From: Craterostigma plantagineum | Taxonomy: Eukaryota > Streptophyta > Magnoliopsida > Lamiales > Linderniaceae | Length of the DNA stretch: 64,000 bases | NCBI GenBank assembly: GCA_027422505.1 | Contig: JAPQWV010000497.1 | Location: 248,001 to 312,000, forward strand | Reading direction: 5' to 3' | In this document: piece by piece, positions 63,976 to 64,000 of the stretch | How the letters are laid out: every line of letters begins with the position of its first letter | Position numbering within the stretch: the first letter of the stretch is position 1 | Position numbers and translations under genes: made by a program | Notes under the pieces: generated by a model | What the model was told of the DNA's origin: nothing | Database searches by the model: none | What the model saw: only the letters and a program-made list of their open reading frames with translations

Positions 63976-64000
63976 CTGAGACAAGTCAAAATAAAAATAA

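Overview
This is a window of a plant nuclear genome, almost certainly a eudicot: intron-rich host genes are separated by tens of kilobases of nested LTR retrotransposons, Mutator-like and hAT-like DNA transposons, and MITEs. Species cannot be decided from the sequence. All exon models below were built by hand from reading frames and splice consensus; no search was run.

Layout. 1-4053 (+): 3' half of NUP214, a nuclear pore FG-repeat protein, cut by the window's left edge. 4.1-8.7 kb: dense MITE cluster (hAT-like GC-rich elements, a long-TIR Mutator-type derivative, a 253-bp MITE with a 9-bp target duplication, and an 845-bp near-perfect palindrome). 9588-10526 (+): intronless CDS of a RING-H2 E3 ubiquitin ligase. 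12357-14680 (-): four-exon gene with the plant-specific TIGR01589 domain. 16.5-19.9 kb: two non-autonomous elements flanked by perfect 9-bp duplications and a Stowaway MITE. 20.2-27.2 kb: an Athila-like Gypsy element that kept gag and protease but lost reverse transcriptase, RNase H and integrase. 27.2-32.8 kb: an LTR-like repeat, a degenerate tandem array and unassigned AT-rich DNA. 32.8-35.6 kb: a Mutator element with long inverted repeats and a frameshifted transposase. 35786-54356: a copia element on the minus strand, split in its integrase gene by a 12.7-kb Athila-like element (38654-51379); both insertions keep 5-bp target duplications. 54632-58269 (+): AAE18, a peroxisomal acyl-activating enzyme, in 13 exons. 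58790-63975 (-): ADCS, the aminodeoxychorismate synthase of folate synthesis, C-terminal 12 exons, cut by the right edge.

Host genes. NUP214, the RING gene and AAE18 match Arabidopsis genes that I recall as lying close together on chromosome 1 (At1g55540, At1g55530, At1g55320), so the window looks like a conserved gene neighbourhood expanded by about 40 kb of transposons. AAE18 and ADCS are convergent with about 520 bp between stop codons. The host genes do not form a pathway together: they cover nuclear transport, ubiquitination, an unknown regulatory protein, peroxisomal acid activation and plastid folate synthesis.

I found no clearly new protein system. The most unusual things are structural: the nested retrotransposon pair, the long palindrome, the 811-bp element carrying a tRNA-like Pol III promoter and 160-bp repeats, the paired full-length and internally deleted Mutator elements, and a GC-AG intron in AAE18.
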